Made by a program: the position numbers and the translations under genes. Positions 1 to 12,018 of a DNA stretch of 46,964 nucleotides are shown piece by piece. Source of the stretch: Cymbomonas tetramitiformis. Taxonomy: Eukaryota; Chlorophyta; Pyramimonadophyceae; Pyramimonadales; Pyramimonadaceae. Below the pieces are notes generated by a model that ran no database searches, was not told the origin of the DNA, and was given only the letters and a program-made list of their open reading frames with translations. The DNA is taken from the NCBI GenBank assembly GCA_001247695.2, contig LGRX02030353.1, positions 1 through 46,964 on the forward strand, in the 5' to 3' direction. Position 1 is the stretch's first letter. Every line of letters starts with the position of its first letter.

Positions 1-172
1 TCAAGCGAGGACACACGGCCGTACGGGGCACCCGGCGATGAACCAACGACATTCCGGTCACTCATGATCATTTTGGAAGCATTTCAAACCAAAAACAAAA
101 AAAAATGGAAGGAGTGGCGTCTTCCAATTTCGAGCGCTCGTCGTTGTATCTTATGTCCTTGAGTCTGCTCTC

Positions 173-3100
173 TTAGAATGCTTTTGTGACTGTTGGCAGG
201 TTCGCCTCAAGTCTGTTACTCCATGCCTCGGCCGTTTCCTGTGGCTTCCTACGAAGACTGTCGCAAGGTATGGTGCTGATGAGGCATTCTGTTGCTTCCA
301 GGTCCTTTTCCTTTTCTACCGTTCCCAGCATTCGGTGTGCTTTTCTCAATGACTGAAGCCATTTGTATAGATAGTTTGATGTGGCTGATGGGACCGGCCT
401 TTTGTGCATCTTTTTCCCCCTCGTTCCAAATGCAGCACACGCCGCTTTGTTTGCCGATTCATGGATGAAGTCCCAAGTGTGGTCCGTATCTTCTTCACGG
501 GAACTACAGCTATCTATATTCTCTTTACTGCCCTCCAGTTCTTTGTTTGTGTCTACTAGTTTTTGTAGTCTTTCTGTGTAGGCTTTCCACCCGGTGGCAT
601 ATTTGAAGTTGTATGCTTTGGTTTTGTCAAGGGCTGCTAGGGGTTTGCCGCAATGACTCCAGTGCTCTGCTTGCAGGTTCTGATGCATGCAGATGTCCCA
701 TATGTGCCCTTCTTCATGCTCCTTGGGTCCTTCGAGTTTTAAGACTTCAGTATTTCCCAAGTGAAAGTGTGTTTTGAGGTATTTCAGGACATTTTTTTTC
801 CCATACTTGATTGGGAATTTCAAGCTCCAAAGATTACCAATTTTTGTGTAACCATGCTGTGTCACGCCCTCTGGCATGCCAATGCCCCTAGACCGGATGT
901 GTGCAGAATTCCAAGGTGAGTCCATATGTATCCACCATTCTTTGGTCTTGTTATGCCACTTTATGCTACCTTGTGTGCTCGTCAGCTTCCCCTTCCATGT
1001 GCTTGGGTTTTCCTTTAGGTTGTCTCCGTAAATATCCTCCTTTTTCATATTGTAGTCTGTGGTGTCACCTAAGACAGTGTTTATTACTTGTGCTGCATTG
1101 TTTTGTTCGATGCTTGCATTTGCAAAATGCTTTATGGTGTATCCATTTTTTCCCAGTATTCTAGCAATCGCAGCCTTTGTAAGCTTTTTAGAACCTCTTA
1201 CTGTCTGTGTGTGCTCCAGTCTTACTGGGAAGCCAGGGTACTTGTCATGGGTGGTGTCGTTTGCTCCGCTCATGCGTGGTTCCTCCGTAGAGGTATGTTT
1301 CTGTTTTTCGGGGTGTATCTGCTCTCCTCTGATGTCAATCTGAGTCCAGACTATTCCGTGGTCTGAAACTATGTATGGGTTCATTTCGAGCCAGCCAGCA
1401 GCAGCTGTTCTATCTTCCATTCCTTTGTTTGCCATTATATGAGTTAGTTTTGCTTTTGAACTGTTGTTCACAACCCTTGTGAATATCTCATTGCATTCTG
1501 GGTGCATATGTGTGATAAGTTCTGTTAATGTTGTCCTGTCATCATTGAAGTAACTTAAGAGGTGTTTGTTCTTTGTCTGGTGGTCTTTATATGACATCTG
1601 CTGACCTTTTGTTATCCTTGTTTGGCTCTGGGTCAGTGTGCAGTTCTTGTCTCCTATTTCTATGTGCGCCTTGTTTCTGTTGTCTCCTGACTTGGCTGCC
1701 CAATCCTTAAGGGTTTTGTAGAAGTCCTCTTGTTCCTCTTTGAGGCTGGCATCGTTCATGTACCCGCTTGCCACCGAAAATGAGAAACCCTTTATGCCTG
1801 TAAACCGAATCATAACCGACCTTTTTTGTACCCCGTCCATATAATAGGTTGCATTGGGTGTCAGCGGGATATCCTTGGGGTTCCATACTATGAGGGACCC
1901 TATACTAGCCCTTTCATCCGTGTGTGAAATTCTAAAGTTTAGACCTTTCTGGAGCATCAAGGTCTTAACCATTGGCATACTTGTGTTTGAGATCTTGGTC
2001 TCAGAGACACATATGATGTGCGCTTTTCTGTCCAACACCAGGTTGCAGATGGTCTCTAGCTTTATCATACTATCCTGGTCCTCCTTTGTGTGTCTCAGGC
2101 CTCTCATGTTCATTCCCATTACTATAATATGTTCCTTTCTCCCTTGGGCTCTCTGTAGTTCCTGCAGCCGCATGATTTCCGCCTCATTCCGTGAATGCTT
2201 AGCCTTTTGCTTAATGCATCTTCCATCCATTCCGTATAGGTTTTTGTGGAAAAAGATGTTTTCCGTCCGCTCACAATTTTGAACCTTCCTCCTCAGTTTT
2301 TCCCCTGTCTGGTGCCTTAGGCCTGTGGTTTTGGGGGTGTTCCTTTTACTTTGAGCATTGGAAGCCATTGCTTTTCCTGTTCGTATGCCTCCAACCACCA
2401 CTTGTTTTTCCCGGAATTCTCTGTTTTGCGCTATTTCATCAGGGGTTATATTCCCATATCTGAGTTGCTCCCTAATTATGGCTACCGCTCCCCTGTTGTT
2501 TAGCTTCTCATTTCTGGTGAATTTCCCGGTACCATGGTGGTACTTGATGTTGGAGGTGATCATGCTGTTTATGATGTCTCTTTCTAGCTGATGCTCTCCT
2601 GCATATCTGAGATTTTGGAGGATTTCCTGGATTTTGACTGCTGTGTGGAAGACAAGAAGGCCTTTGTTTTGAGCATCGATCTCACATCTGAGACCTAAGT
2701 GTTTATATACTGGTGTCTTGTTGTCATGACTTTCCTTTTCCATTTTTGTGAAGGGTTTGATTAAGAGGACAGTGTTCTTATGTTTCAGGTGTATTGCCAA
2801 TGTCCATTCCTGACTTTGATGAAGAATATAGGTGTGGTGTTTTGTCTGAGGAAGTTTGTTGGTGTTATTGTTGTATTCCTTTTGGCTCCCGTTTATCATT
2901 TCATAAAGGGTGTGCTTGTTGTTGGTACAAGTGAAGTCTAGCTTCAGCTTGAAGCACAGTGTCTCAATGTTGGCTATGGAGATGACTCCTTTCCTACTGT
3001 ATACAGGGTTGTATTTTGTGATGTCGCTATTGATGCTCCCTCTTTCATCCTTAGGTTGGGTAATTCTATCTTGAATTACTTCTTTTAGGTCCTGGATGTG

Positions 3101-3294
3101 TAATGTAGCCTCAGAGCTGTGGTGCTCCCCTTCAGTGTTTCCTTCTTTTAGATAGGTGAAGAATGGTAAGTGCTCGCTCCTGTCACACCATTGCCTCCAT
3201 TTCTCCGCTGTTCTGATAACCCAGATCCCACAGGTGTGATTATCCAGTTGTTGTCTGAACGTTGATACCTCTACATTCCAACGTTTTCCCTTTC
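173..3294 (-). pseudogene. LINE ORF2, endonuclease part (APE-type), RT not in window
   Basis: This frame encodes the endonuclease region of a non-LTR retrotransposon, which nicks target DNA to prime reverse transcription. The first ATG is at 2,899 (908 codons), but the frame is open upstream to about 3,294, so the true start or a frameshift junction lies earlier. From that ATG, residues about 257-522 resemble an exonuclease-endonuclease-phosphatase fold: NMRGL near 264, the acidic motif ICVSETK with Glu300, GSLIVWNP near 334, GDKN at 416-419 and the catalytic SDH at 512-514. Residues 523-908 match the usual linker before the RT. The frame stops at 173 and nothing RT-like (YxDD) follows in the remaining 172 bases, so the RT is outside the window, frameshifted or lost. 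The long basic stretch before the endonuclease is unusual. The family call is fairly sure; its activity is not. Confidence 0.75.
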
Positions 3295-4125
3295 ATGGTT
3301 TTGTGATGGGTATTCAACCAGGAAGAGAGTGCCCCTTCAACTTTGCTTTGTGTTTCGGTTGTTGTCATTACTCCAAGGGAGTCATAGATGTAGGCTTCTA
3401 TATGTTGTTCGTTTGTAATTCGGAGTGTTATGAGTCTTCAATGTTCACCATTGCTTACCCCGAAGTGGGTCCTCAAATGTTTGCCCAATGCTTTCCTGAT
3501 GAGGTGTAAGTAGCTTGGTTCTCCAGTTTCCAGTTTTGAAAGGAGCTCATCGTAGCCTATGGGGGGGATCGAGCTTTTGTCCTGTAGCCTGAGGGCCTCA
3601 TCTAGCTGTTCAGAATCAATCCCTTCTCCGTTGTATCCTGTTTCTGCTTCAAGTCTGTTATTGTTTAAGGTTGATGACTCAGCGGGCTGTCCCCCTTTTC
3701 CCCTCATGACCTCTTTCCTAGTAAATGGCACTTCAGTCATATTGCTTCCAGTGTGTATGGCATCTAACATCTTAATAGGTGATGTTGTTGCGCTTGATTC
3801 CAGTTGACTGGGATTCCCCTTTTGTCCTTGGTTGCTGGGTTTGTTTGCTTCTGTGTGGATGTTTGGGTGTTGTTTCCTTTCTGCTAGTGTCTTCATTAGC
3901 TCTTTCCTCGCAGGTATATGCATGTGTGTATTCGGGTCATGTTTGGACCGTCTGCCCCTCCTTTGTGTTGTGAAGGTTCTTCCTGATGCATCCTTCATTG
4001 CCTTGAATCTTACCTTAATTGTCTTCTGTCTGGTCCTGCTGTCATTTCTTTGTACTCCCTTGGCAAAAAGCCTATGCCATGTCTGAAATACTTTTTGAAA
4101 ATCAGTCTTTCTTTAGGTTGGACCG
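3247..4125 (-). pseudogene. LINE ORF1/gag-like region, frameshifted
   Basis: This lies upstream of the endonuclease frame in the same orientation. The main frame runs 3,998-3,438 (186 codons, polar, Gln/Lys/Asn rich) and is open further upstream to about 4,125, where it meets a stop. It ends in LRTHFGVSNGEH and is followed in another frame (3,437-3,247) by LRITNEQHIEAYIYDSLG. That piece in turn shifts near 3,290 into the frame that continues as the endonuclease ORF. The pieces read as one protein broken by two frameshifts. No zinc knuckle is visible. Calling it ORF1 rests on position and orientation; the sequence itself is not recognised. Confidence 0.5.
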
Positions 4126-4169
4126 GTGCAGGCTCGGTGACAGAGTTTCCATCTGAAGCCTGGTACCAC

Positions 4170-6195
4170 CAGCACAATATGGCAGGTAATTCACAACCAG
4201 CCGCTTTTTCCCGTGTGCAGTGAGTGTTGGAAGCGAGAGGCCACTCATTCCTGTGTGATGAGGGTGACATGTGCAGTGTACCGCGCATTTCTGTGTATGG
4301 TAAGTAGCATGTGTAACCCGCCTCTGAGTTCCATTTATGATGGCTGACAGGGAAAGCAAACTGCTCTTTTATGTGTATGAAGGGTAACATGTATTGCAGG
4401 TTTCTCAGTCCCGTGCGTGCTAACTGACGTGAATATAGTGGGTATGTATCTATGTATGGTGAGTAGCATATGCTGCCTTCCGCTAGGTATTTTGTGTGGA
4501 GAGTAGTATTGTCAGCAGGCTTTTTTGTCCTGTGTGTTGTAGATGCCCTAGGCAACCTGTTTCTTGGTTCTAGGTTTTGTGGGTGGCATACACAACAGTC
4601 TTGTTGGCTCGGTGTGTTGCGGGTAGTATAAACAGCAGGTCGCTCTCTGATTTGTATGTATCAGGGAGTACGAGCGACAGTTTGCTCCGTCCTGTAGGTT
4701 GTGAGTTGCACAAGCAGAAATCTGCTCTGTTCTGTGCATGGTAAGAGGTGTGAGCAGCAGGCCGCTCAGTCCCGTGCTTGGTACGTGGTATGAGCAGCTG
4801 GCCTCTCGGCTTTGTGTGGTGCAGGTGGCGGGTACAGCCGGCCCTTAGGACCTGTGTATAATGAGTGGCATATGCCTCAGGTCTCACACTCTTGTGTATA
4901 GTAAGTAAATCAGGCGGTGGAAAGGTGCCATTGCCACTAGTGGACTCTCTTCTGTGTCCGTCATAGTGAGTGGCATAGGGGGACAGTCTCATTATCCTGT
5001 GTCTCGTGTGTGACCTGTGCAATCTTTCATTTAGTGCAATATGTTGTGGGAGACATTCTCCGCCTCCTGCTCGTTCTTGCCTTTGGTAAGTGACATAATT
5101 AGCATGTCCCTCTGTCTTGTAAGTGATAGGTGACCTCGACAGCATGTCTTTCAGGCCTATATATGTCAGGTAACTTATGCTGCAGACCATTTGGTCCCTT
5201 TTGTGGAGGGTGGCATTGTCAGCCGGCAGTTTTGTCCTGTTCATTGTTGGTGTCCTAAGCAACCTGCCACTCGGTTCTGCGTGTTTTGAGTGGCATAACC
5301 AGCAAGTCTCTTGGCTTAATGTGTTGTGGGTGGCGTAAGCAGCACCTCGTTCGACTTTGTGTGTAGCAAGGGGTATGAGCAAAAGTTTGCTACTTCCTGT
5401 GAATTTTGTGTTGCACAAACTGTAGTCCAATTTGTCTTTTGTGTTGTGAGTTGTATGGAGATCAGGTCGCTCAGTCCTGTTTGTGGTATATAGTTTGGTC
5501 AACTGGCCTCTCAGTCCTATGTGCAACACGTGGCGGGTACTGCCGGCCCTTAAGACCTGTGTGCAATGAATGGTATATGTCTCATTCATCTCCCTCCTGT
5601 GTGTTGTAAGAAAACCAGGCTTGTTTTTAAATGCGGTGAGTGGGCAGCAAGGTGTCGATGCAATGCTAAAGCAACCCGATTTGCACAAACTGAATTCTGC
5701 TTTATTCTGTGTATATATGGTGAGTGGTATGGGCAACAGTCCTCTCAATCCCATACGTGGTAAGTGGTATAGTCAGCTGACCTCTCGGTCTTGTGTGAGG
5801 CAGTTGGCAAGTACAGCCAGCCCTTACGACCTGTGTGTAATATGTGACATATGGCTCGAGCCTCTCACTCCTGTGTGTTATAAGAAAAACAAGCAGCACA
5901 GAGGTGCCAATGACACTACTGGGCTTGTTTTTAAGTGCGGTGAACAGGTTGCAAGATGCCAGTTCAATGTTAAAGCAACCCGAGTTGCACAGGCTGTAGT
6001 CCGCTTTGTTCTGTGTGTGGTGAGTGGTATGGGCAACAGGCCGCTCAATCCCGTGCGTGGTAATTGGTATATGCAGCTGGCTCCTCAATCTTGTGTAAGG
6101 CAGGTGCCGGGTACAACCAGCCCTTAGGACCTGTGTGTAATGAGTGGCATATGCCTCGGGCCTCTCACTCCTGTGTGTTGTAAGAAACTGGCTTA
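4170..6195. repeat. Minisatellite, diverged 40-bp unit, about 50 copies
   Basis: The region is built from units of 40 bp that begin GTGTGTGGTGAGTGG and end near CTCAATCCC or CTCTCACTCCT. Four consecutive units just before 6,175 are each exactly 40 bp, and a unit starting at 4,213 is also 40 bp. Some units are interrupted by longer blocks with AAGCAACCCGA (near 5,664 and 5,973), which give a higher-order period of roughly 300 bp. The long minus-strand open frame at 4,570-5,754 results from this periodicity (three units equal 40 codons) and should not be read as a gene. The array ends at the LINE 5' side. Confidence 0.85.
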
Positions 6196-6671
6196 ATTAG
6201 CGAATTTCGAATATATGAACCGTCCATTTGCCCGATTTAATTACTTCGTCCAGCACCTTATATTCGGTGGAACACCCGTACCGACACTCTACCGACTCCC
6301 AAAAATCACATACCGTACAACACCCCCGCAACCCCTTAAGGTACGATTTTATTTTCCTCACCCCATGGTATTTTGGGCTTATGGATTTTCACACGCCAGG
6401 ATGGGGGTTAATATAACGTGTTGGTAGTTTCTAGCACCTCAGCCCCCCTCATGGGAGTGCCAACTTTCTCCCCCCATAAGGGGGGAGCAGTGGTGCCCCC
6501 TGTGTCACCCCTCGCTGATGTGAACAGCAAAATATATGCAAAGGGTGGATATATTTGCGGGTCACAACAACTCAAGAAGCAGACAGTGCGAACCCAGAGT
6601 GTCACAGTCAAAGATGAGATAATAAAATAACTTAGGTGTTTTATTATCTGTGCAAACGGTGTGAGATATAT
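6196..6671. other. Spacer with two hairpins, no gene seen
   Basis: No convincing gene is present. Two perfect inverted repeats stand out: CTCCCCCCATAAGGGGGGAG at 6,468-6,487, and an 11-bp stem AGATAATAAAA / TTTTATTATCT at 6,617-6,649 with an 11-nt loop. A 70-codon plus-strand frame (6,418-6,630) overlaps both and looks accidental. Confidence 0.5.
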
Positions 6672-6869
6672 TACTGGAATATCCCGGTTCAAGATATCAG
6701 ACAGTCAGTGAACCAATATAGATAAACTCTCATAAGAAGTAAACCCTCAGCTAGATATACCCGGAACGGTCTCGAAGTCGGAACGGTCTCGGTCCTAGCT
6801 ACCTGTGACACCTTGATGTGTCACAACACAGACTTACTGATCAGTCACAATCCAGTGTTGGCTACCTAG
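6672..6869 (-). repeat. B0 LTR, first part (interrupted by element C)
   Basis: This begins TACTGGAATATCC, the shared plus-strand end of the B-family LTR, and runs to CCTAG, where element C is inserted. It resumes at 12,231 and ends TTTCAGCA at 12,292, for about 260 bp in total, matching the 251-bp LTRs of B2. The internal region to its right implies that B0 lies on the minus strand and that this is its 3' LTR. The other B0 LTR is not seen in the window. Confidence 0.75.
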
Positions 6870-7516
6870 TGCTAGAATCTGCTTATCGGACTGTCACAGT
6901 ATGACAGTCTGATATGACAGTTCTGGTATATCACACTCGTGACACCGTTACCGGTATATCCTAGTTCACTAGATATCAGAGGGTCCCGAACTGTGTGGAT
7001 AAACTCTCCTCAGATAAATAAACCCTAAGCTAGATATACCCGGAACGGTCTCGCAACGGTCTCGGAAACTAGCCTACCTGTGACACAGCGTGTGTCACAG
7101 CACGAACCTATAGATCAGTCAGCAGTCCAGTGTTGGTCCTAGGGGTCTGTCATAGGGGCCTGCCTGTCAGGGCTGCCTATACAGATTCCAGCACACCACC
7201 CCAGCACTGTGGGTGGTGACTGGCTAGGAGAGTCAGAATGTTAAACCTCTAGGGCAGAAGCCAGGGTGACAAGTCCTAACTGCTAATCCAACTGCGCAAT
7301 TCTGATACACAAATTGGAAACCTCTAGCTAGTACAAGAGCAAAAGCATACAGGCAATCGAGTGTCCTGCTAAACTACTGAAAAAGTCTGCACCAGCAAGT
7401 CAGATTGAAGAATATAAAGGTGTCAAAGTAAAACCAGATTGAAGACCGTGTTGAGGTCAAAGTAGATCTCAGCACACCACCATGAAAATGGTGTATTGCC
7501 AGAACCAGAACCAGAG

Positions 7517-10145
7517 CTAGCCGACAACAGACTCGTCATCGTCAACGTCGGACGGAGGAGGGCCGTAGTCAGGAGACGGTGGAGGTCTGGGCAGCTGGGG
7601 TATACCAGGCAGATGGTGAGGGCCGGGATGGCAGAACCAACCCCCAACCCCCTGCTTCCACCATTCCCGATCGTAGCGGTCAGGCGGCACAGCAGAGCGA
7701 CCACAGCCACCGAGAGCTGCAAGCACCGCGTCCAGAGTGTCAGGGCTCAGCTCCTCAATGCCTCGGTAGACACACAGGTCCCCCATGCACAGCACAGGCT
7801 GCGGCGCAGCCTGACCCGATACCCGCACAGGCTCGTCGTCATTGGCCGCCGTGAAGGCGGCAGCTCCCACTCCCATGACAGAAATCAAGAGAATAAGGGA
7901 AAGTAGAAACGGCACCCCATAAGCCCGCGTGGGCGGGGAAGCCCCACGGAGGCTTTCCGCAGCCGTGGCTGCGGGGAGCACCGTCATGCCAATCTCCCAG
8001 AGCACCACCAGAGTGAGGTGCTTGGGCTGCGGGCGTTGACGAATGATTTGCCGAAATTGTCGAAGTCCGCGGCTTCACGACGAAGCTGCCGTCGGCGAGG
8101 TCCTCGTAATCGTCCGTGTCGTAACCCGTGAGATCAACCTGTCCGATGGCGGCGTGGTTCACGGTCTGAACGAACCCAGCGAACTCACCGTCCGCGTCCG
8201 CTGTGGTGGTTACCCGCGCCGATTGGAGTGGCGCGGGCTTCAGATCCTTTCCCTGCGAGACAGGCATAGCAGGGATCGGCACGGCGGATGCCGATGCCGC
8301 CGCACCACCTGCCGGAACCTGCTCCTCCGGTGTGGCCCCCGCTGCGGCGGGTCCGCACACCAGAGCCGAAGCCTGCTGGTCGATGCCGTCAGGAGGCGGG
8401 AAAGACGCGTGGGTGTAATGTACCTGCGGGTTGGCCGCGGAGTGAACCTCCGCGGCAAGATCGTCGAGCCTGCGGAGGATATCATCCCCCTCGGAAGCCG
8501 GCTGCTGCTCCACGGTGAAGCCGTAGGCGGACACGTCGATGCCGCCTACCGCTCCCGCACAAAGCACCGCGGGCGGCCCGTACACGGCTGCCGCACGTGC
8601 GAAGGACTCCGCCCCGTCATCCGCCGCCTGCTGGAACAACGCACACATGGCGAGCGCGTGCACCCCCTCCGCGTCCTCCTCGTCGATGGGAATGCAGAAT
8701 GCCGCGGCAGAGGTGGGCGGGTGTTGGCGCCCGCCCAACGGGCAGTCGCGGTAAAAGTGATACGCCTCACCGTTCCCTGCCTTCTTGCACCTACCGCAGA
8801 ACGGCTTCGCTCGTTGATCGTCGCGGTCGAACCCCACTGGCGGGGCCTTGTGGGTCCCCATACGGAATCCCCCCGGCTGCTGCGCTCGCTGCTGCTGCTG
8901 CCGCTGCTGTACCCGCTCCCGCTGGTGACGCACAACCGGAGCGGCCTCAACGTGTTGCCGCTGCACGAGCTCCTTGAGCTCCGTGATCTTTTGAAGAAGG
9001 GCGTCGTACTCGCTGCTGGAAAGATGCGCGGAGATGCCGTCCGCGCCAGAAGCCGCTTTCCCCCCGTCCGTCTGCGCCCAAGCCTGGTAAATCTCCACAA
9101 CCATGGAGCGGAGCGAAACCAGCGACACACGGGTCAAGTCAGCGGCCATGGGATAGCGGACCTTCACCGCAGCGTAGAACACGGGGTCGAGTCGGGTGTA
9201 GAGGCTTAATTTTCTGGTAGCTTCCGTCGGTGTCCAGTCAGATGCTCTGTTATCCCGCACCAAACGCTGTTCCTTAGCCAAAATCGGCTGCGGGTCAACG
9301 TTTGCGGGATAACGTAACGCGGCGTGCTCCTCCTGCTGCGACTCCCGCAGTGCCACCGGTACACAACCCTTGATAACGTCGACCAGAGCTCGCCGTCCAT
9401 CTCGGTCAGTCGAAGAATCCGTACCAGTGAGCCAGACGTAGGCGTTGCTGTGCTTCTCCACCACGAGAGCCAGAACGTCGTACAAAAGACCATTAACCTG
9501 GCCGACCACTGGAGCCAGAGGGTCGTCGAGGTCAAAGGCACATAGCTCCAGCCCAGCCGACTGAAACTCTATACGTAGCTGCACCACCAGGTCGGACAGA
9601 AGGCCTGCGTCGTCCGTACCGCGAAAATGATGTTTCTTGTCACCAAGAATATCCTCACGGATACTCTTGGCCCAAGCCCGGTGGAGACGCGCCTTGTAAA
9701 TCTCGTCCACCAGCTTGCATTGTTCCTGCAAGTAACGTTTGACGGCCACGTCCGCGTCCTCGTTCGATGCATGGTTGGGGGTAGGAACAGCAGGCGTAGC
9801 CGCCGTTGGCGTGTTCCGTACCCCGTCGATCAACCTCAGAGAGGCGTCGATGTCGCTATCCCTCGTGAGGGACTTTTTGGATCTCGTAGTGACTCCCATC
9901 TCTAGATAAGCCTGAGGGGAGGCGGTACGCTGCAGCACGTTTGGGTAGGGTCGCGGAGAAAATGCGACGTCACAGATACGGAACGAGCGGTCGAGCCATG
10001 CGAGCGAGGGGCAAAGGAAGATGTCGTCGAGGTCAAAGGTGCCAAGGTCACCAGCCCAAAATTCGGTAGCCAGCGGGATCAAGACTAGCAGAAAACCGTG
10101 AATGAACATTGCGTCGACGAAACCCGATCCAAGCCGGTACCCCAT
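7517..10145 (-). pseudogene. B1 gag-like polyprotein, one frameshift near 7,915
   Basis: Structural protein of the gag-only element. The frame 10,145-7,839 (768 codons) starts with a hydrophobic stretch (residues 10-32), then FDLDDIFLCPS. From a second possible start, MGVTTRSKK at about 83, follow a charged capsid-like region, a Gln/Arg-rich stretch at 405-425 and a zinc knuckle CGRCKKAGNGEAYHFYRDC (Cys450, Cys453, His463, Cys468; wider spacing than the usual CX4H). Near 7,915 the frame shifts. The continuation (to 7,517) carries a predicted membrane segment, VPFLLSLILLISVMGVG, then the cysteine motif VLCMGDLCVYRGI and a proline- and acid-rich tail. Comparison with B2 and B3 supports reading both frames as one protein. 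Distant similarity to LTR-element gag is inferred from the zinc knuckle and location. Confidence 0.7.
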
Positions 10146-10297
10146 AGCTGCGGCTCAAGTCGCTCGCCGCAAGCTGCTCATCTCATAATTTCCCACTGAT
10201 GCCCAAACGCGCAAACGCGCACCACCTCTCCGAGCGGCCGTTTAGCCAATCATGGCCAAACTAGCAAGTGGAATAAAGCGTGGATGGGGCCACGACC

Positions 10298-10533
10298 TAC
10301 CGGTATATCCTAGTTCACTAGATATCAGAGGGTCCCGAACTGTGTGGATAAACTGTGTTAAGATAATAAACCCTAAGCTAGATATACCCGGAACGGTCTC
10401 GCAACGGTCTCGGATACTAGCCTACCTGTGACACAGCGTGTGTCACAGCACGAACCTATAGGTCAGTCAGCGGTCCAGTGTTGGTCCTAGGGGTCTGTCA
10501 TAGGGCCCGTCGTGGCCGCCATACGTTTCCAAG
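10298..10533 (-). repeat. B1 5' LTR (right copy)
   Basis: The first 200 bases match the left LTR closely (GGTATATCCTAGTTCACTAG onward). The last 30 are diverged but alignable, ending just before the duplicated ACCGT. On the minus strand it precedes gag, with the internal sequence starting GGTCGTGGCCCC. Confidence 0.75.
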
Positions 10534-12018
10534 ACCGTGTCTCACAGCTCGCAAGCCACTCACTGCTATATTATGCTATCTGAATAATCATCTTGAGCTT
10601 TTGTCCCAAACCGTTTTCCGTGTGCCTACCGCAGCCTTTCCGCCTTCTGCGTTTAGTCATTTCCAGTAGGTTATGGGCTAACCTTACGCTTTCCTACTGC
10701 TGTTTTATGTTCTTATTGTTGTAGGATTTTAGCGTTCTGATCGGGGGGGGTTGTTCCCCCCCGCACTCTTTCGACGGAATTGACTTGCGCTATCTGGTTG
10801 CGCACACGTGATGGAGATGGGCAACGACGGGGGTTTTGTCGTGAGTTTACGGATTTAAACTCTCAGTTTTCTTATCTCGTGGCGGTATCTTATTTTGCTG
10901 GGTTGCTCGATGTCCCCTTGCGTATTTTCGTTGTCGTGCCTTCTCAGCTCTCAACGGAATGGACGCGCTCCGGGCATTTTCGATATTTGCATTGCGGGCT
11001 TGGGGCCTCGCTCCAGCCAGCATTTTGTGATCGGGCAGCTTATTACCGTTGGGATTGGTGGTGCTTGGGGTCTATTCTTTGGCCCAAGCTACTTTTCACG
11101 TCTCGCGGCCAAAATTATGTTATTCGAGCCGTACTTTGGGACGCTCCGGACATTTTTCGTCTTGAGCGCGTTGCAGTACGGCACGTTCGCATTTTAGAAA
11201 CTTTTATAACAACGGGGATTATTTATTTTGTCCTTGGCGCGACACCGCAACTCTCATTAGGTGGTGGTGCTTCGTGCTTGATGGGCTGTATTCCGTGGAC
11301 GTTGACTTCGACGATCTTTCACTGGTTGATTATATTCGTGTATCAGTGTGCAGAGTTTTATTGGCAGCGAGTTGTTTCTCATGAAGTTTACTACGACGAA
11401 TGCTGGCGGCGTGTTCTTTCTTCTCTTCTTCTGACGGGAACCCTCGCTAAGCTGCGTTCCGAATTTTTCCGCGTGTTCTGAGCAGACAGGCAGGGCGATC
11501 ATGACGTTGTTTCGACCACTAGCTGAGGCAGAAATCTGGTCCGGTGTTTTCTCGAGATGAGACTTGACCACTAGCGGGCAGTTGGACTTCGTAAGCCGAA
11601 CTTTTCAGGCAGTTAAGACCTATTTTCTCAGTTCGCAATCAACGTCCATTCTAAACCGACAGGCAGGTTCTTTTACTCGGCGATTCATCTATTTCTGCGA
11701 GCAGACATGCGGCATCTTTGACCGCTGCTGACCACTAGCTGACAGTACTGACTACTGAGAGGAAGAATGGGCTGCCTGAAGCGAAGGGGCGTAGTGAGAT
11801 CTCAGAGGAGCAGGATGAACAGCAATCTTTTAGCTAGCATCGTGCAGTAGTATCCGCCTAGCATGGGGTCATCCCCTCTAGGTTAACTTAGCAGTTTTTC
11901 ATTATTCTGCTGGCCATGTTACACTGTTATTAAACTTTGGGTCCTAGTAGCAGTAACTAGGGATCCCGCAGTTTAGGTGGTGTGCTGTGAACATGGTGTC
12001 ACCTCGTGTGAGGTGGTG

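Larger units (their letters stand above)
6949..10533 (-). mobile_element. LTR element B1, gag-only, TSD ACCGT
   Basis: A complete 3.6-kb element inserted in the left LTR of C. The plus-strand left LTR (3' LTR of the element) is 6,949-7,193, TACCGGTATATCC ... TTCCAGCA. The right LTR is 10,298-10,533 and is diverged in its last 30 bases. The ACCGT duplication lies at 6,944-6,948 and 10,534-10,538. The uninterrupted C LTR at 12,019 shows the empty site exactly. The only protein is the gag-like frame below; no protease, RT or integrase is present, so enzymes must have come from elsewhere. Confidence 0.85.

Noticed and set aside
4570..5754. 394-codon open frame on the minus strand
   Set aside because: It lies wholly in the 40-bp repeat array. 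Three units equal 40 codons, so the frame repeats with the array; composition reflects the repeat, not a protein.
8043..9209. 388-codon plus-strand frame opposite the B1 gag
   Set aside because: It is the antisense shadow of a GC-rich gag gene whose minus-strand frame has a zinc knuckle and is conserved with B2.
10780..11481. 233-codon plus-strand frame in element C
   Set aside because: TTG start, no recognisable domain, rich in Trp, Arg and Phe in no clear order; likely chance in a T-rich interior.
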